DNA of 64,000 nucleotides from Aliiroseovarius sediminilitoris (GTDB lineage: Bacteria; Pseudomonadota; Alphaproteobacteria; Rhodobacterales; Rhodobacteraceae). The notes under the pieces were generated by a model. It was not told the origin of the DNA and searched no databases. It saw only the letters and a program-made list of their open reading frames with translations. Numbering within the stretch: the stretch's first letter is position 1; each line of letters begins with the position of its first letter. This document shows positions 50,922 to 60,451 of this stretch, in pieces. The translations under genes and the position numbers were made by a program. The DNA lies in the NCBI RefSeq assembly GCF_900109955.1, contig NZ_FOJB01000001.1, positions 2,480,001 through 2,544,000 of the forward strand. The letters are read 5' to 3'.

Positions 50922-51373
50922 TTCGTGTCCTCGCTGCCGGCGACATATTTCAGCAAAAGCTGAACAAGGCTGACGGACCCCTGCGTGTCCTCAATCTCGG
51001 CCCCCGGTTCCAGGTTGAACGGCGAACCACCGGGCAGGAGTTCTACATAGGACCCGCCCAGCAACCCTTCCGACGAGATGATGATGGCGGTGTCATCAGG
51101 CAACGCCACATCGGACTGCACGGTGAACGCTGTGTCCGCGCGATAGGTTTCCGGGTTCAGGCTGATACCTGTGACCGTCCCGACCTTCACGCCACCCAGA
51201 CGCACATCCGTGCCGACCGAGATACCATCTGCGGTTCGGAACGAAGCCGAATAGCTGTTGCTGTCACCCGACCCTGACAGACCAACGATTTGACCGGCAT
51301 AAAGGAAAAATCCCACAGCAGCGGCCAAAACCACGCTGCCGGTGACGACTTCTGTTGTGTGGCTATCGCTCAT
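50918..51373 (-). CDS. mlaD: MlaD-type MCE protein
   Basis: Inner-membrane-anchored periplasmic lipid-binding protein of the Mla phospholipid transport system. The 151-residue protein has one N-terminal transmembrane segment (11-30) and the MCE domain (about 39-118, with GISVGTDVRLGGVKVGTVTGI and GLLGGSYVELLPGG). The MlaE/F genes are not adjacent and are likely elsewhere. It lies in an operon with the NDUFA12 and DUF2155 genes, an arrangement common in Rhodobacteraceae. Confidence 0.9.
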   Translation of the reverse strand: MSDSHTTEVVTGSVVLAAAVGFFLYAGQIVGLSGSGDSNSYSASFRTADGISVGTDVRLGGVKVGTVTGISLNPETYRADTAFTVQSDVALPDDTAIIISSEGLLGGSYVELLPGGSPFNLEPGAEIEDTQGSVSLVQLLLKYVAGSEDTK

Positions 51374-51425
51374 AGCAGCCCCTTTCGATCAGGGAATACG
51401 AAAATGTACCGACGACGCAGGCCGC

Positions 51426-51800
51426 TTATTCAGGCTGCCACGCTTCGTAGTCTCGGCGGTCAGCCGGTTCAGCTTGGCGCAACGAGCCTGCGGGCGCATA
51501 GGCCAACGGAGTGCCGGTCAGGTTGACCTGATGCGGCTTTTCCCAAGCCTTATGGGCCAGGGGCGCCTCGGCTGGACTGTTGTCGAACGTGTGGTGCAGC
51601 CAACCATGCCAGGCGGGACTGACGCGGCTCGCTTCAGGTTCGCCATTGAAAATCACCCAGCGACGGCTGTCATCACGGTTGCGATAGAAGACGTTGCCTT
51701 GCTCATCCTCACCCACTTTCACGCCTTTGCGCCAGGTGAACAGACGTGTGCCAATGGTTTCGCGGTGATACCAGGTCAGCAGGGACAAGATGAAACGCAT
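51426..51800 (-). CDS. NDUFA12-family NADH:ubiquinone oxidoreductase accessory subunit
   Basis: A 124-residue protein related to the mitochondrial complex I subunit NDUFA12/B17.2, found in alphaproteobacteria. It carries [16 protein letters not shown] (residues 8-23), [21 protein letters not shown] and a later [14 protein letters not shown] chose the ATG at 51800, with GGAG before it, over a longer upstream start. It heads the operon with mlaD and DUF2155. Confidence 0.92.
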   Translation of the reverse strand: MRFILSLLTWYHRETIGTRLFTWRKGVKVGEDEQGNVFYRNRDDSRRWVIFNGEPEASRVSPAWHGWLHHTFDNSPAEAPLAHKAWEKPHQVNLTGTPLAYAPAGSLRQAEPADRRDYEAWQPE

Positions 51801-51924
51801 GTCAGTCTCCGGTTTTGTTCTCACTTCATATGGCGCAAGCTGCCCGGAAGGTCCAGTGTTTTGCACCGGATTGGGTGGGCTTTGGGCAAAATGCGGCAGC
51901 TTGGCGCAGATCTCTGCCCGAACG

Positions 51925-51951
51925 AAAAAGCCACCGCGCAGGCGGTGGCTT
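51925..51951 (-). terminator. intrinsic terminator after clpX
   Basis: A 9-bp stem (AAGCCACCG with CGGTGGCTT) and 6-base loop, 36 bases past the clpX stop on the minus strand. The A run at 51925-51929 gives a T tract there. Confidence 0.88.
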
Positions 51952-51986
51952 GTTTTTCATGCAGTCAGTGACCCTTTGCGGTCTGA

Positions 51987-53255
51987 TCAACTTGCGCTAA
52001 CCTCTTCCTTCGCAGCCTCACCATAGATGATCAGCGGTTTGGCGTCGGAGGTCACAGCCTCTTCGTTCACCACAACCTCATCGACATTTTCAAGCCCCGG
52101 CAGATCGAACATCGTATCCAGCAGGATGTCTTCCATGATCGAACGCAAGCCACGCGCACCGGTTTTGCGTTCGATGGCACGTTTTGCGATGGCCTTCAGC
52201 GCGTCATCGGTGAAGGTCAACTGCGCGTCCTCCAATTCGAAAAGGCGCTGGTATTGCTTGACCAGAGCGTTCTTGGGCTTGGTCAGAATAGTGACCAGAG
52301 CTTCCGCATCCAGATCTTCCAACGTCGCGATCACAGGCAAACGGCCCACAAATTCCGGGATCAAACCGAATTTCAACAGGTCTTCCGGCTCAAGTTCCTG
52401 AAACAGTTCGCCCACGCCGCGGTCATCATTTTCACGAACGTCAGCACCAAAGCCCATGGCCGAGCCCTTGCCGCGCTGCGCGATGATCTTGTCGAGACCC
52501 GCAAATGCCCCACCACAGATGAACAGGATGTTGGTCGTGTCAACTTGCAGGAATTCTTGCTGCGGATGTTTGCGCCCACCTTGCGGCGGCACAGAGGCAA
52601 CAGTGCCTTCCATAATCTTCAACAACGCCTGTTGCACACCCTCGCCCGACACGTCGCGGGTGATGGACGGATTGTCCGACTTGCGGGTGATCTTGTCGAC
52701 CTCGTCGATATAGACAATGCCGCGCTGTGCGCGTTCGACGTTGTATTCCGACGCCTGAAGCAGTTTCAGGATGATGTTTTCCACATCCTCGCCGACATAT
52801 CCGGCCTCGGTCAGTGTGGTCGCATCGGCCATGGTAAAAGGCACATCCAGAATGCGCGCCAGCGTTTGCGCAAGCAATGTCTTGCCGCACCCCGTCGGGC
52901 CAATCAGCATGATGTTGGATTTCGCCAGCTCAATCTCGTCGCCCGACGCGGCAGCGTGGTTCAGTCGTTTATAGTGGTTGTGAACGGCAACCGACAACAC
53001 GCGTTTGGCATGGGCCTGCCCGATCACATAGTCGTCAAGCACGTTGCAAATGTCGATCGGGGTTGGCACCCCGTCCGAGGTCTTCAGCCCCGTCGACTTG
53101 GTTTCTTCGCGAATGATGTCCATGCACAGCTCGACACACTCGTCGCAGATGAACACGGTCGGCCCCGCGATCAGCTTCCGCACTTCATGTTGGCTTTTGC
53201 CGCAGAACGAACAATAGAGTGTGTTCTTGCTGTCGCCAGAGGAGTTATTCGCCAT
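51987..53255 (-). CDS. clpX: ATP-dependent Clp protease ATP-binding subunit ClpX
   Basis: Unfoldase that feeds substrates such as ssrA-tagged proteins to ClpP. The 422-residue protein has the N-terminal zinc finger (Cys15, Cys18, Cys37, Cys40), Walker A GPTGCGKT (119-126), Walker B YIDEVDK and the ClpP-contacting IGF-type loop. It lies 162 bases downstream of clpP on the same strand. Confidence 0.97.
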   Translation of the reverse strand: MANNSSGDSKNTLYCSFCGKSQHEVRKLIAGPTVFICDECVELCMDIIREETKSTGLKTSDGVPTPIDICNVLDDYVIGQAHAKRVLSVAVHNHYKRLNHAAASGDEIELAKSNIMLIGPTGCGKTLLAQTLARILDVPFTMADATTLTEAGYVGEDVENIILKLLQASEYNVERAQRGIVYIDEVDKITRKSDNPSITRDVSGEGVQQALLKIMEGTVASVPPQGGRKHPQQEFLQVDTTNILFICGGAFAGLDKIIAQRGKGSAMGFGADVRENDDRGVGELFQELEPEDLLKFGLIPEFVGRLPVIATLEDLDAEALVTILTKPKNALVKQYQRLFELEDAQLTFTDDALKAIAKRAIERKTGARGLRSIMEDILLDTMFDLPGLENVDEVVVNEEAVTSDAKPLIIYGEAAKEEVSAS

Positions 53256-53388
53256 CAGTTCGTCCTATTGGGTCCGCGCTGGGATCCGGTTTGCGCCCGT
53301 TCGAGCGGCATTTTCTTCCATCACCGCAAGTCTAGGGCAGTGTCCGGGCAGGCACAATCCGGTTTTTCCCGCGCCTTGCCCGGTGTGG

Positions 53389-53415
53389 CAATGCCCGGTT
53401 TCAAGCCGGGCATTG
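53389..53415 (-). terminator. hairpin between clpP and clpX
   Basis: A 10-bp perfect stem (CAATGCCCGG with CCGGGCATTG) with a 7-base loop sits 2 bases after the clpP stop. It lacks a T run, so it may partly end or stabilise the clpP message rather than fully terminate it. Confidence 0.55.
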
Positions 53416-53417
53416 CG

Positions 53418-54047
53418 TTATTCTTCGTCGTCGCCCTTGCCACGATTCTCGACAATCTCGTCGATATGACCCCAATCCTTGGCCTCTTGCGGCGACATGA
53501 AATTGTCCCGCTCCAGTGCTTTTTCAACTTCTTTCAGCGCGTTGCCGGTGTGTTTCACATAAATCTGGTTCAGCGTGTCCTTGACCTTCTGGGTCTCGGC
53601 CGCGTGGATCATGATGTCCGTGGCCTGCCCCTGGAACCCGCCGGACGGCTGGTGGACCATGATGCGCGAATGCGGCAGTGAGAACCGCATCCCCTTTTCA
53701 CCCGCCACCGACAGAACCGACCCCATCGACGCCGCCTGTCCGATGACCAGCGTGGATACGGCAGGCTTGATGTATTGCATCGTATCATAGATCGACAGGC
53801 CCGACGTCACCACGCCACCGGGCGAGTTGATATACATTGATATCTCTTTTTTCGGGTTCTCGGCTTCCAGGTGCAGCAGTTGCGCCACAACAAGGCTGGA
53901 CATGCCGTCATGAACGGCGCCGTTCACGAAGATGATCCGTTCTTTCAGCAAGCGGGAAAAGATGTCATAGGCCCGTTCGCCCCGCGATGTCTGCTCCACA
54001 ACCATGGGCACAAGGGTGTTGTTATAAATTTCAAGAGGATCGTGCAT
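53418..54047 (-). CDS. clpP: ATP-dependent Clp protease proteolytic subunit
   Basis: Serine protease forming a double heptamer. The 209-residue protein has the catalytic triad Ser107 (GQAASMGS), His132 (MVHQPSGG) and Asp181 (ALERDNFM), with the usual 25 and 49 residue spacing. Family start [23 protein letters not shown] and [11 protein letters not shown] are intact. It lies upstream of clpX on the same strand. Confidence 0.97.
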   Translation of the reverse strand: MHDPLEIYNNTLVPMVVEQTSRGERAYDIFSRLLKERIIFVNGAVHDGMSSLVVAQLLHLEAENPKKEISMYINSPGGVVTSGLSIYDTMQYIKPAVSTLVIGQAASMGSVLSVAGEKGMRFSLPHSRIMVHQPSGGFQGQATDIMIHAAETQKVKDTLNQIYVKHTGNALKEVEKALERDNFMSPQEAKDWGHIDEIVENRGKGDDEE

Positions 54048-54236
54048 TTCAGCCTGCTTTCATGTTCACGCCAGCGCCGTTGGGTCGGCCCCTGACGCAT
54101 GATGTTAGTGCCGCTGGAAAGGGGCTGCAAGGGGGGGGTGGCAACCGGTCCTATACCCATCGGCACATTCGCGACTGGGATGCCTGAATTTGGTTAACAA
54201 ATCCCTGATCTGAAGGGGGCGGGGCGCCCGTCAACG

Positions 54237-54260
54237 AAAACGGCACCCCAAAGGGTGCCG
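54237..54260 (-). terminator. intrinsic terminator after the ABC importer operon
   Basis: An 8-bp GC-rich stem (CGGCACCC with GGGTGCCG) with a CAAA loop. The A run at 54237-54240 gives TTTT on the minus strand. It lies 26 bases beyond the stop of the last permease gene. Confidence 0.88.
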
Positions 54261-54286
54261 CTGTTCGTTAGAAGCCGTGTGCGCGA

Positions 54287-55141
54287 TCAACCGGGGCTCA
54301 TCCCACGCAACCGTTCCGACCGACGGCGCAGAAGCTCGACAATTGTCAGCAAAACAATCGACACGGCCACCAGGATCGTGGCAACCGCCAGAATGGTGGG
54401 GCTGATCTGTTCGCGCAGGCCGGTGAACATCTGCCAAGGCAGCGTTTGCTGCTTGGCCGAGCCGACGAAAATCACCACCACAACCTCGTCAAACGAAGTA
54501 ATGAACGCAAACAGTGCGCCAGAAATGACACCGGGCAGGATCAGCGGCATCTGCACGCGGAAAAAGGTCGTCACCGGATCGGCTCCCATATTGGCGGCCG
54601 CCCGCGTCAAGGATCGGTCAAACCCGACGAGAGTCGCCGTCACCGTGATGATCACGAAGGGAATGCCCAACGCCGCGTGGGCCAGAACGACGCCCCAATA
54701 GGTGCCGGCAAGATTGATCTTGGAATAGAAGAAATACATGCCAGCCGCCGAAATGATCAGCGGCACAATCATCGGTGAAATCAGGATCGCCATGATGGCC
54801 CGACGGGCGGGCACATGTGGTTGGCTTAGCCCGATGGCCGCCAATGTGCCAAGGCTCACCGAAATCACAGTCGCCACGGGCGCAATCTTGATCGAGTTCC
54901 ACATGGCATTCTGCCAATCCGGATTCGAGAAGAAGTCGCGATAGTGCTTCAGTGAATACCCTTCGGGATCGAAACGCAGCATTTCAGGTGTGAAGGTGAA
55001 GAAGTTCTCGGCGTTGAAGCTGAGCGGGATCACCACGGCAATCGGCGCAATCAGGAAAAAGAAGATCAATCCGCAGATCACGAGAAACGTATAGTGCCAA
55101 ATCCGCTGGCCGGTCGTTGTATAAGGAGGAAGTTTGCTCAT
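54287..55141 (-). CDS. PotC-like ABC permease
   Basis: A 284-residue inner-membrane permease with six helices, expected to form a heterodimer with the permease encoded upstream. The EAA loop has TRAANMGADPVTTFFRVQMPLILPG (in two pieces, about residues 174-199). Its start is 5 bases from the stop of the partner gene. The final transporter gene, it is followed by a good terminator. Confidence 0.9.
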   Translation of the reverse strand: MSKLPPYTTTGQRIWHYTFLVICGLIFFFLIAPIAVVIPLSFNAENFFTFTPEMLRFDPEGYSLKHYRDFFSNPDWQNAMWNSIKIAPVATVISVSLGTLAAIGLSQPHVPARRAIMAILISPMIVPLIISAAGMYFFYSKINLAGTYWGVVLAHAALGIPFVIITVTATLVGFDRSLTRAAANMGADPVTTFFRVQMPLILPGVISGALFAFITSFDEVVVVIFVGSAKQQTLPWQMFTGLREQISPTILAVATILVAVSIVLLTIVELLRRRSERLRGMSPG

Positions 55142-55146
55142 ATCCG

Positions 55147-56421
55147 TTATCCCAGCTTCACGTTGTCGATGCCGACGATCTTGTCATAGGCCCAATAGAG
55201 CACCAGAACGACCGCCAGAAGTATGGCACCCAGCGCCGAGGCAAGACCCCAGTTGAGTGATGTCGAGATGTGGAACGCGATCTGGTTCGAGATGAACGTC
55301 CCCTTCGTGCCCCCGACCAGAGCCGGCGTGATATAGTAGCCAATGGCCAGAATGAAGACGAGGATCGAGCCGGCGCCAATGCCCGGTATGGTCTGCGGGA
55401 AATACACTCGCCAGAACGCTGTCCAATCTGTTGCCCCAAGGCTTTTCGCGGCCCGAAGATATGTCGGCGGGATGGTCTGCATCACGGAATACATCGGCAG
55501 GATCATGAACGGCAGCAGAATGTGCGTCATTGCCACGATCGTGCCAAACTGGTTGTTGATGATGATCAGGCGCGCGTTGTCATCCACCAACCCGATCCAA
55601 ACAAGGATGTCATTGATCACCCCCTGTTGTTGCAGCAGGATTTTCCACGCCGAGGTGCGCACCAGTAGCGATGTCCAGAACGGCAATAGCACCAGGATCA
55701 TCAGCAGGTTCGCCTGACGGGTCGGCAGGTTCGCCAACAGCCACGCAACCGGATAGGCCAGAACGATGCAGGAGAAGGTGATGAACAGCGACATCCAAAG
55801 GGTGCGCTTGAGCAAGTTCATATAGATCCGCTCGTTTTCAGGCCGCATTTCGGCCCCGTCTGCCCCCACGCGCATGTCAACGGCATTCAGGAAATAACCG
55901 GCTGTGACAGGTGGTGAATAGGTCTGAATGGTGCGCCAGATTTCTGGATCAGCCCAGTCTTCGTTCTGGTCGATCAGTTCTTCTTTCCAGGGCCCGCCAT
56001 TTTCGATGTCAAACTTCTTGGCATTCCGACCTGTCTTTCGAAACACCGATGAAATACCCGGATATTCATAGTTCAGCCGCGAGCCAACTTTCGTATGTGT
56101 TTTGGCCTCGGCGGCGTCTTTCAGGTCAGCCGCCATCGCGGCAAACGCAGCTTCATCGGGCAATTCACCAGAATTGGCATCCCAGGAAGACAGCGCTTTC
56201 ACGGTCCGTGGCAGGGTTTCGGTGACAATCCTGTTTTCAACCGAGCGATACAGCATATCCGCAATCGGAAGAATGAAGCTGACCATGATGAACAACAACA
56301 AAGGCGCGATCAGTAGCAGAGCGCGCATCTTTTGACGCCTGAGTGCCCTGTTCAGACTGCGTTTCAGCGGTGTTCCATCTGCGGCCAGAACGGGGCCGCT
56401 CGTATCGGTCATGTCGCTCAT
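55147..56421 (-). CDS. PotB-like ABC permease with large periplasmic insert
   Basis: A 424-residue permease. The first helix is at about 33-57. A segment of about 145 residues (60-205) without hydrophobic helices follows, so it is a periplasmic domain not found in typical PotB (about 280-310 residues). Helices 2-6 and the EAA loop (LRAAKSLGATDWTAFWRVYFPQTIPG, in two pieces, about residues 322-347) then follow. A hairpin separates its start from the binding protein gene upstream, which could keep binding protein levels higher. Confidence 0.88.
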   Translation of the reverse strand: MSDMTDTSGPVLAADGTPLKRSLNRALRRQKMRALLLIAPLLLFIMVSFILPIADMLYRSVENRIVTETLPRTVKALSSWDANSGELPDEAAFAAMAADLKDAAEAKTHTKVGSRLNYEYPGISSVFRKTGRNAKKFDIENGGPWKEELIDQNEDWADPEIWRTIQTYSPPVTAGYFLNAVDMRVGADGAEMRPENERIYMNLLKRTLWMSLFITFSCIVLAYPVAWLLANLPTRQANLLMILVLLPFWTSLLVRTSAWKILLQQQGVINDILVWIGLVDDNARLIIINNQFGTIVAMTHILLPFMILPMYSVMQTIPPTYLRAAKSLGATDWTAFWRVYFPQTIPGIGAGSILVFILAIGYYITPALVGGTKGTFISNQIAFHISTSLNWGLASALGAILLAVVLVLYWAYDKIVGIDNVKLG

Positions 56422-56510
56422 GTCATCCCTGTCAGCGTCAGCTTCTTTTCAGTTTCGATGTGGTCAAATTCATAAACAATTCGTGCCGAAACTAATGTTT
56501 TTATTGGGGT

Positions 56511-56534
56511 GGGAAGGGCCAGACGGCCCCTCCC
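56511..56534 (-). other. intercistronic hairpin between binding protein and permease genes
   Basis: GGGAAGGGCC pairs with GGCCCCTCCC (one mismatch) over a 4-base loop, 12 bases past the binding protein stop on the minus strand. There is no T run there, so it probably stabilises the upstream message rather than ending transcription. Confidence 0.5.
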
Positions 56535-56545
56535 GAAAGCCAGAA

Positions 56546-57652
56546 TTACTTGGCCAGCCAAGCTTCGAACTTGGCATTCAGATCGTCGCGGTTGTCGGCC
56601 CACCATTCATAGTCATAGACGTGAACGTTACCGGAATTCGCGGGATCGGTTGGCATGTGCGGCGCCATGTCGATACCCAGTTCGGCATGCTTGCCGACCA
56701 GCGGGGCCGACGATTTGCGGGCCGGACCATACGAGATATAGGCTGCCTGATCCGCCAGACGCTGGGTGTCCGTAGCGAATTTCAGGAAGTCCATCACGCG
56801 GGCTTTGCGATCCGCAGGCAGACCGGCAGGAACAACCCAACCATCAAGGTCAAAGGATTGCATATCCCACAGCATACCAATCGGCTGGTTCTGTTCGGCA
56901 ATCGCCGAGAACAGGCGACCGTTGAAGGTCGAACCCATCACAACTTCGCCGTCTGCCAGAAGCTGCGGCGTTTCCGCACCAGCAGTCCACCAGACAACCT
57001 GGTCTTTGATGGTATCCAGCTTGGCCAGCGCACGGGCCACGCCTTCATCGGTCCCCAGGGCGTCATAAAGCTCGTCCTTGGCCACGCCGTCGCAATACAG
57101 CGCCCACTCCATATTGTCGATCGGACGCTTTTGCAGCGCGCGTTTACCCGGATACTTCGCAAGGTCAAACACATCGCAAACCGAAGTCGGTGGTTCGTCG
57201 CCCACCATGTCGGTGCGATAGCCGAATGTGGTCGAATAAACGATCTGCGGCACGAAGCAGTCAGAGACAAGCAGGTCGCCGAAATCTTCCGACGCCGATG
57301 TGCCGTCGGGCGCAGCGGCCAGAACTTCATCATGGTTCAGTTCTTCCGCCAAACCTTCGTCGCACAGACGCATGGCATCAGATGCCACGGCATCAACCAA
57401 ATCCCAGGTTACGTTGCCGGCTTCGTTCATCGCGCGCAGCTTGGCCACGGCTTCCGCCGAGCTTTCGTCCCAGGTTACGCTGACCTCGGGGTTCATTTCC
57501 AGATAAGGCTCTACATAAGCCTTCACCTGGCTGGCTTGATATGCGCCACCCCAAGAAACGAGAGTCAGCTCGTTGGCCATATCCTGCGCCGCAACCGCAC
57601 CCGCGGTGACGGCCAGGGCAGAGCTGGCCAAAAGAGTCTTCACAAGTTTCAT
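56546..57652 (-). CDS. PotD/PotF-like periplasmic substrate-binding protein
   Basis: A 368-residue ABC importer binding protein. The signal peptide ends near AVAAQD (about residue 22). The mature protein starts NELTLVSWGGAYQASQV, as in the polyamine/opine group (SBP_bac_8). A GWVVPAGLPADRKARVMDF segment lies near the C-terminal half. It lies between the ATPase gene upstream and two permease genes. The neighbouring creatinase suggests that the ligand is creatine or a related guanidino compound; this is inference. Confidence 0.9.
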   Translation of the reverse strand: MKLVKTLLASSALAVTAGAVAAQDMANELTLVSWGGAYQASQVKAYVEPYLEMNPEVSVTWDESSAEAVAKLRAMNEAGNVTWDLVDAVASDAMRLCDEGLAEELNHDEVLAAAPDGTSASEDFGDLLVSDCFVPQIVYSTTFGYRTDMVGDEPPTSVCDVFDLAKYPGKRALQKRPIDNMEWALYCDGVAKDELYDALGTDEGVARALAKLDTIKDQVVWWTAGAETPQLLADGEVVMGSTFNGRLFSAIAEQNQPIGMLWDMQSFDLDGWVVPAGLPADRKARVMDFLKFATDTQRLADQAAYISYGPARKSSAPLVGKHAELGIDMAPHMPTDPANSGNVHVYDYEWWADNRDDLNAKFEAWLAK

Positions 57653-57765
57653 ACTTTATTCTCCCTAGTTATCCCCGTTCGATTGGTCGGGCCTGCATGA
57701 ACGGGTACATGGCAAACCCCTGGCTAATATGCCCGGAGCCATCACAGGCCCCGAAGCAATGGGTA

Positions 57766-58866
57766 TCAGGCGTCGAGCGCGCGACAGTCGGATGGCAACC
57801 ATCCGATCTCGATCTGCTGACCGGGCGTCAGACGGTCGACATCCGGGGCATTCCGGGTTTTGATGATGAACTCATCATTGCCCGCCACCCGCAATCGCGT
57901 GCGGAAGATGTCGCCCATATAGATGAACTCGAGCACCTCGGCTTTCAGGGTGTGAACCCCCTTCTTCAGACGCTCTTTGTTATATTCAACACGTTCGGGA
58001 CGGATCGACACGATGGTCCGGTCCCCGACCTTGTCGACGTTGATCGGCGTCGCGTCGATGACCTCGCCATCGTCCAGTTTGACGATGCAGGTATCCCCTT
58101 TGATTTCCGTCACCACGCCTTCCAAGGTGTTGTTTTCACCGATGAACTGCGCAACGAAGCTGTTTTCCGGCCGCTCGTAAAGCTGATCGGGCGGTGCAAG
58201 TTGCTGGATGCGCCCGTCGTCGAACACCGCCACGTTGTCAGACATGGTCAAAGCCTCGGTCTGGTCGTGGGTCACATACACGGTGGTGATACCCAACTGG
58301 TGCGCAAGGTGCGTGATCTCGAACTGCATCTTTTCGCGCAACTGCTTGTCCAGCGCACCCAAGGGTTCATCCATCAGCACCAGTTCAGGTTCAAACACCA
58401 GCGCGCGCGCCAAAGCAACACGCTGCTGCTGACCACCTGACAATTGTGCCGGGCGACGCCCGCCGAAGGCGCCCATTTCAACCATGTCCAAGGCGCGTTT
58501 GATCTTCGCTTCTCGGTCAGACTTGCCAATCTTGCGCACCTCCAACGGGAAGGACAGGTTTTCAGCAATCGTCATATGAGGGAAAAGCGCGTAGTTCTGG
58601 AACACCATCCCGATGCCGCGCTTGTGGGGCGGGATATTGTTGATCGGCTGACCGCCAAGCCGGATGTCACCGTGCGTCGCGGTTTCAAACCCGGCCAGCA
58701 TCATCAGACATGTTGTTTTGCCAGACCCCGACGGCCCGAGCATCGTAAGGAATTCGCCCTTGGCCACGGATAGGTTCAGGTCTTTTACAACCAGTGTTTC
58801 CCCATCATAGCTTTTCTGGACACGATCAAAAACGACGAACCCGTCGTTGGAAGCTGCATCAGCCAA
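57766..58866 (-). CDS. PotA-like ABC transporter ATPase
   Basis: A 366-residue ATPase of the spermidine/putrescine group. Walker A GPSGSGKT (44-51), signature LSGGQQQR (142-149), Walker B LVLMDEPLGALD and the switch His in VYVTHDQTEAL are intact. A C-terminal TOBE domain begins at about residue 270. It is first in the transporter operon; 113 bases separate its stop from the binding protein start. Confidence 0.93.
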   Translation of the reverse strand: MADAASNDGFVVFDRVQKSYDGETLVVKDLNLSVAKGEFLTMLGPSGSGKTTCLMMLAGFETATHGDIRLGGQPINNIPPHKRGIGMVFQNYALFPHMTIAENLSFPLEVRKIGKSDREAKIKRALDMVEMGAFGGRRPAQLSGGQQQRVALARALVFEPELVLMDEPLGALDKQLREKMQFEITHLAHQLGITTVYVTHDQTEALTMSDNVAVFDDGRIQQLAPPDQLYERPENSFVAQFIGENNTLEGVVTEIKGDTCIVKLDDGEVIDATPINVDKVGDRTIVSIRPERVEYNKERLKKGVHTLKAEVLEFIYMGDIFRTRLRVAGNDEFIIKTRNAPDVDRLTPGQQIEIGWLPSDCRALDA

Positions 58867-58954
58867 GTGACCCCCCTGGTCTATGTTTTTCTTTTCGTTT
58901 GTTGGGCATAAGCCAACACGAACCTAACGTGAATATCAACAGCAAATCCACAAG

Positions 58955-58981
58955 TTGTCGCGAAGTTTATCTTCGCGACAA
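58955..58981 (-). terminator. strong hairpin between creatinase and ATPase genes
   Basis: TTGTCGCGAAG pairs perfectly with CTTCGCGACAA (11 bp) over a TTTAT loop. It lies 66 bases after the creatinase stop and 89 bases before the ATPase start on the minus strand. There is no long T run, so it may attenuate rather than fully end the transcript. Confidence 0.5.
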
Positions 58982-59046
58982 CCTTAGCCTCTAATTAAAC
59001 ATGACGGTTTCGCGGTTCGATCCCGACACTTTTTGCGAATTTCGCG

Positions 59047-60255
59047 TCATACCGGCACGATGTTATGCTCAGGGCCGTAAGGAAAGCCGGTAATGTTCTC
59101 GGCATCCGTTTCACCCACAACAAGAATATCGTGTTCGCGATAGCCCCCGGCACCGGGCGTGCCTTCCGGCAGGAACAACATCGGCTCCATCGACACGACC
59201 ATTCCCGGCTCCAGCGCCGTGTCGATATCTTCGCGCAGTTCCAGCCCGGCTTCGCGACCATAGTAGTGAGACAACACCCCAAAGCTGTGCCCATATCCGA
59301 ACGAGCGGTATTGAAGCAATCCTTCGCTTTCGAAGAACTTGTTGATCTCGGCGGTGATTCCTGAGCAGGTCGCGCCGGGTTTGATCAGTGAAATGCCCAA
59401 CTCGTGTGCGGCAACGTTGGCTTCCCAGATACGAAGGCTGTTCTTGTCCGGTTCGCCGATGAACAACGTGCGCTCCAGTGCGGTATAATAGCCCGAGATC
59501 ATCGGGAACGTGTTCAGCGACAGGATGTCTCCTGCTTCCAGCTTGCGTGTGGTGACCGGGTTGTGGGCACCGTCAGTGTTGATGCCGGACTGGAACCACA
59601 CCCAACTGTCGCGAATTTCGCTGTCGGGATGGACGCGAGCGATCTCTTCTTCCATTGCATCGCGACCTGCCATGGCGATATCAATCTCGCGCGCACCGAT
59701 ACGGATGGCATCGCGAATGGCCGCTCCGCCGTGGTCGGCCACACGCGCCCCTTCACGGATCAACGCAATCTCTTCAGCCGATTTCACCATGCGCGCTTTC
59801 ATTGCGTCCGGGGCGATGTCGGTGAAGCTGACACCGGTCAGAAACTCTTCGGCCAAGGCGCGTTGGGCCAGCGTCAAGTGATCGCCCTCGATCCCGACGG
59901 ATTTGGCACCACCCATCACGTCTTTTACCGCGCGCCAGTAGTTGTTCCGCTCCCAGTCGGTGTAGATGACGTTGTCACCAAAGCTGCGCCGCCACGGCTG
60001 GCCCGCGTCGATATTGGCCGACACGGTCGTGCAGCGATCCGCCGTCACAACGCAGCCATAGGGGCGACCGAACGAGCAGTACAGGAAGCCCGAATAATAA
60101 GCGATATTGTGCATCGAGGTGAACAGAACCGCTTCTACCCCGCGATTGGCCATGATTCCGCGCAAGGTTTTCAACCGCCGCTCATATTCGGCCTTCGAAA
60201 AGGGCAGCGGTGCTTTTTCACCGTTCTCACAAACAAAAAACTGGGTGCGTGACAT
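59047..60255 (-). CDS. creatinase (creatine amidinohydrolase)
   Basis: Hydrolyses creatine to sarcosine and urea. The 402-residue protein has the length of Pseudomonas creatinase (about 403) and, compared from memory, long near-identical blocks: SFGRPY (with Arg64), FQSGINTDGAHNPVTTRK, SLNTFPMISGYYTALERTL, FGYGHSFG and REAGLELREDIDT. The catalytic His231 and the acidic residues Glu261 and Glu357 are at the matching positions. The M24 metal ligands of true aminopeptidases are not expected in creatinase. GGAG lies 9 bases before the ATG. The transporter operon lies just downstream. Confidence 0.9.
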   Translation of the reverse strand: MSRTQFFVCENGEKAPLPFSKAEYERRLKTLRGIMANRGVEAVLFTSMHNIAYYSGFLYCSFGRPYGCVVTADRCTTVSANIDAGQPWRRSFGDNVIYTDWERNNYWRAVKDVMGGAKSVGIEGDHLTLAQRALAEEFLTGVSFTDIAPDAMKARMVKSAEEIALIREGARVADHGGAAIRDAIRIGAREIDIAMAGRDAMEEEIARVHPDSEIRDSWVWFQSGINTDGAHNPVTTRKLEAGDILSLNTFPMISGYYTALERTLFIGEPDKNSLRIWEANVAAHELGISLIKPGATCSGITAEINKFFESEGLLQYRSFGYGHSFGVLSHYYGREAGLELREDIDTALEPGMVVSMEPMLFLPEGTPGAGGYREHDILVVGETDAENITGFPYGPEHNIVPV

Positions 60256-60451
60256 TTCTCAAGTCTCCGTATTCCGAGGCCGAGAATAGATGTGCCCGGC
60301 CAACCAAACCCCCCGGCGTGCAGGGCAGTTGATCTCCGGACCTTGCGCGGGCAACTGGGCCAGCACGCAGGGCAGCGACGCCATCGCTGCGGATGGCGCG
60401 ATCTTTGGCGATCATGCGCCGTTCTGTCAATTTCAAAGTTGGGTTTCTGCC
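60256..60451. other. short intergenic region
   Basis: About 196 bases upstream of the creatinase gene and after the HlyD-type gene. It probably holds the creatinase promoter. No repeat, terminator with T run or RNA gene is apparent. Confidence 0.4.

Noticed and set aside
52254-53681. Open frame of 475 codons on the plus strand
   Set aside because: Antisense to clpX and the end of clpP, with Arg/His-rich composition typical of a mirror frame.
56411-57700. Open frame of 429 codons on the plus strand
   Set aside because: Antisense to the substrate-binding protein gene, which has a clear signal peptide and start site.
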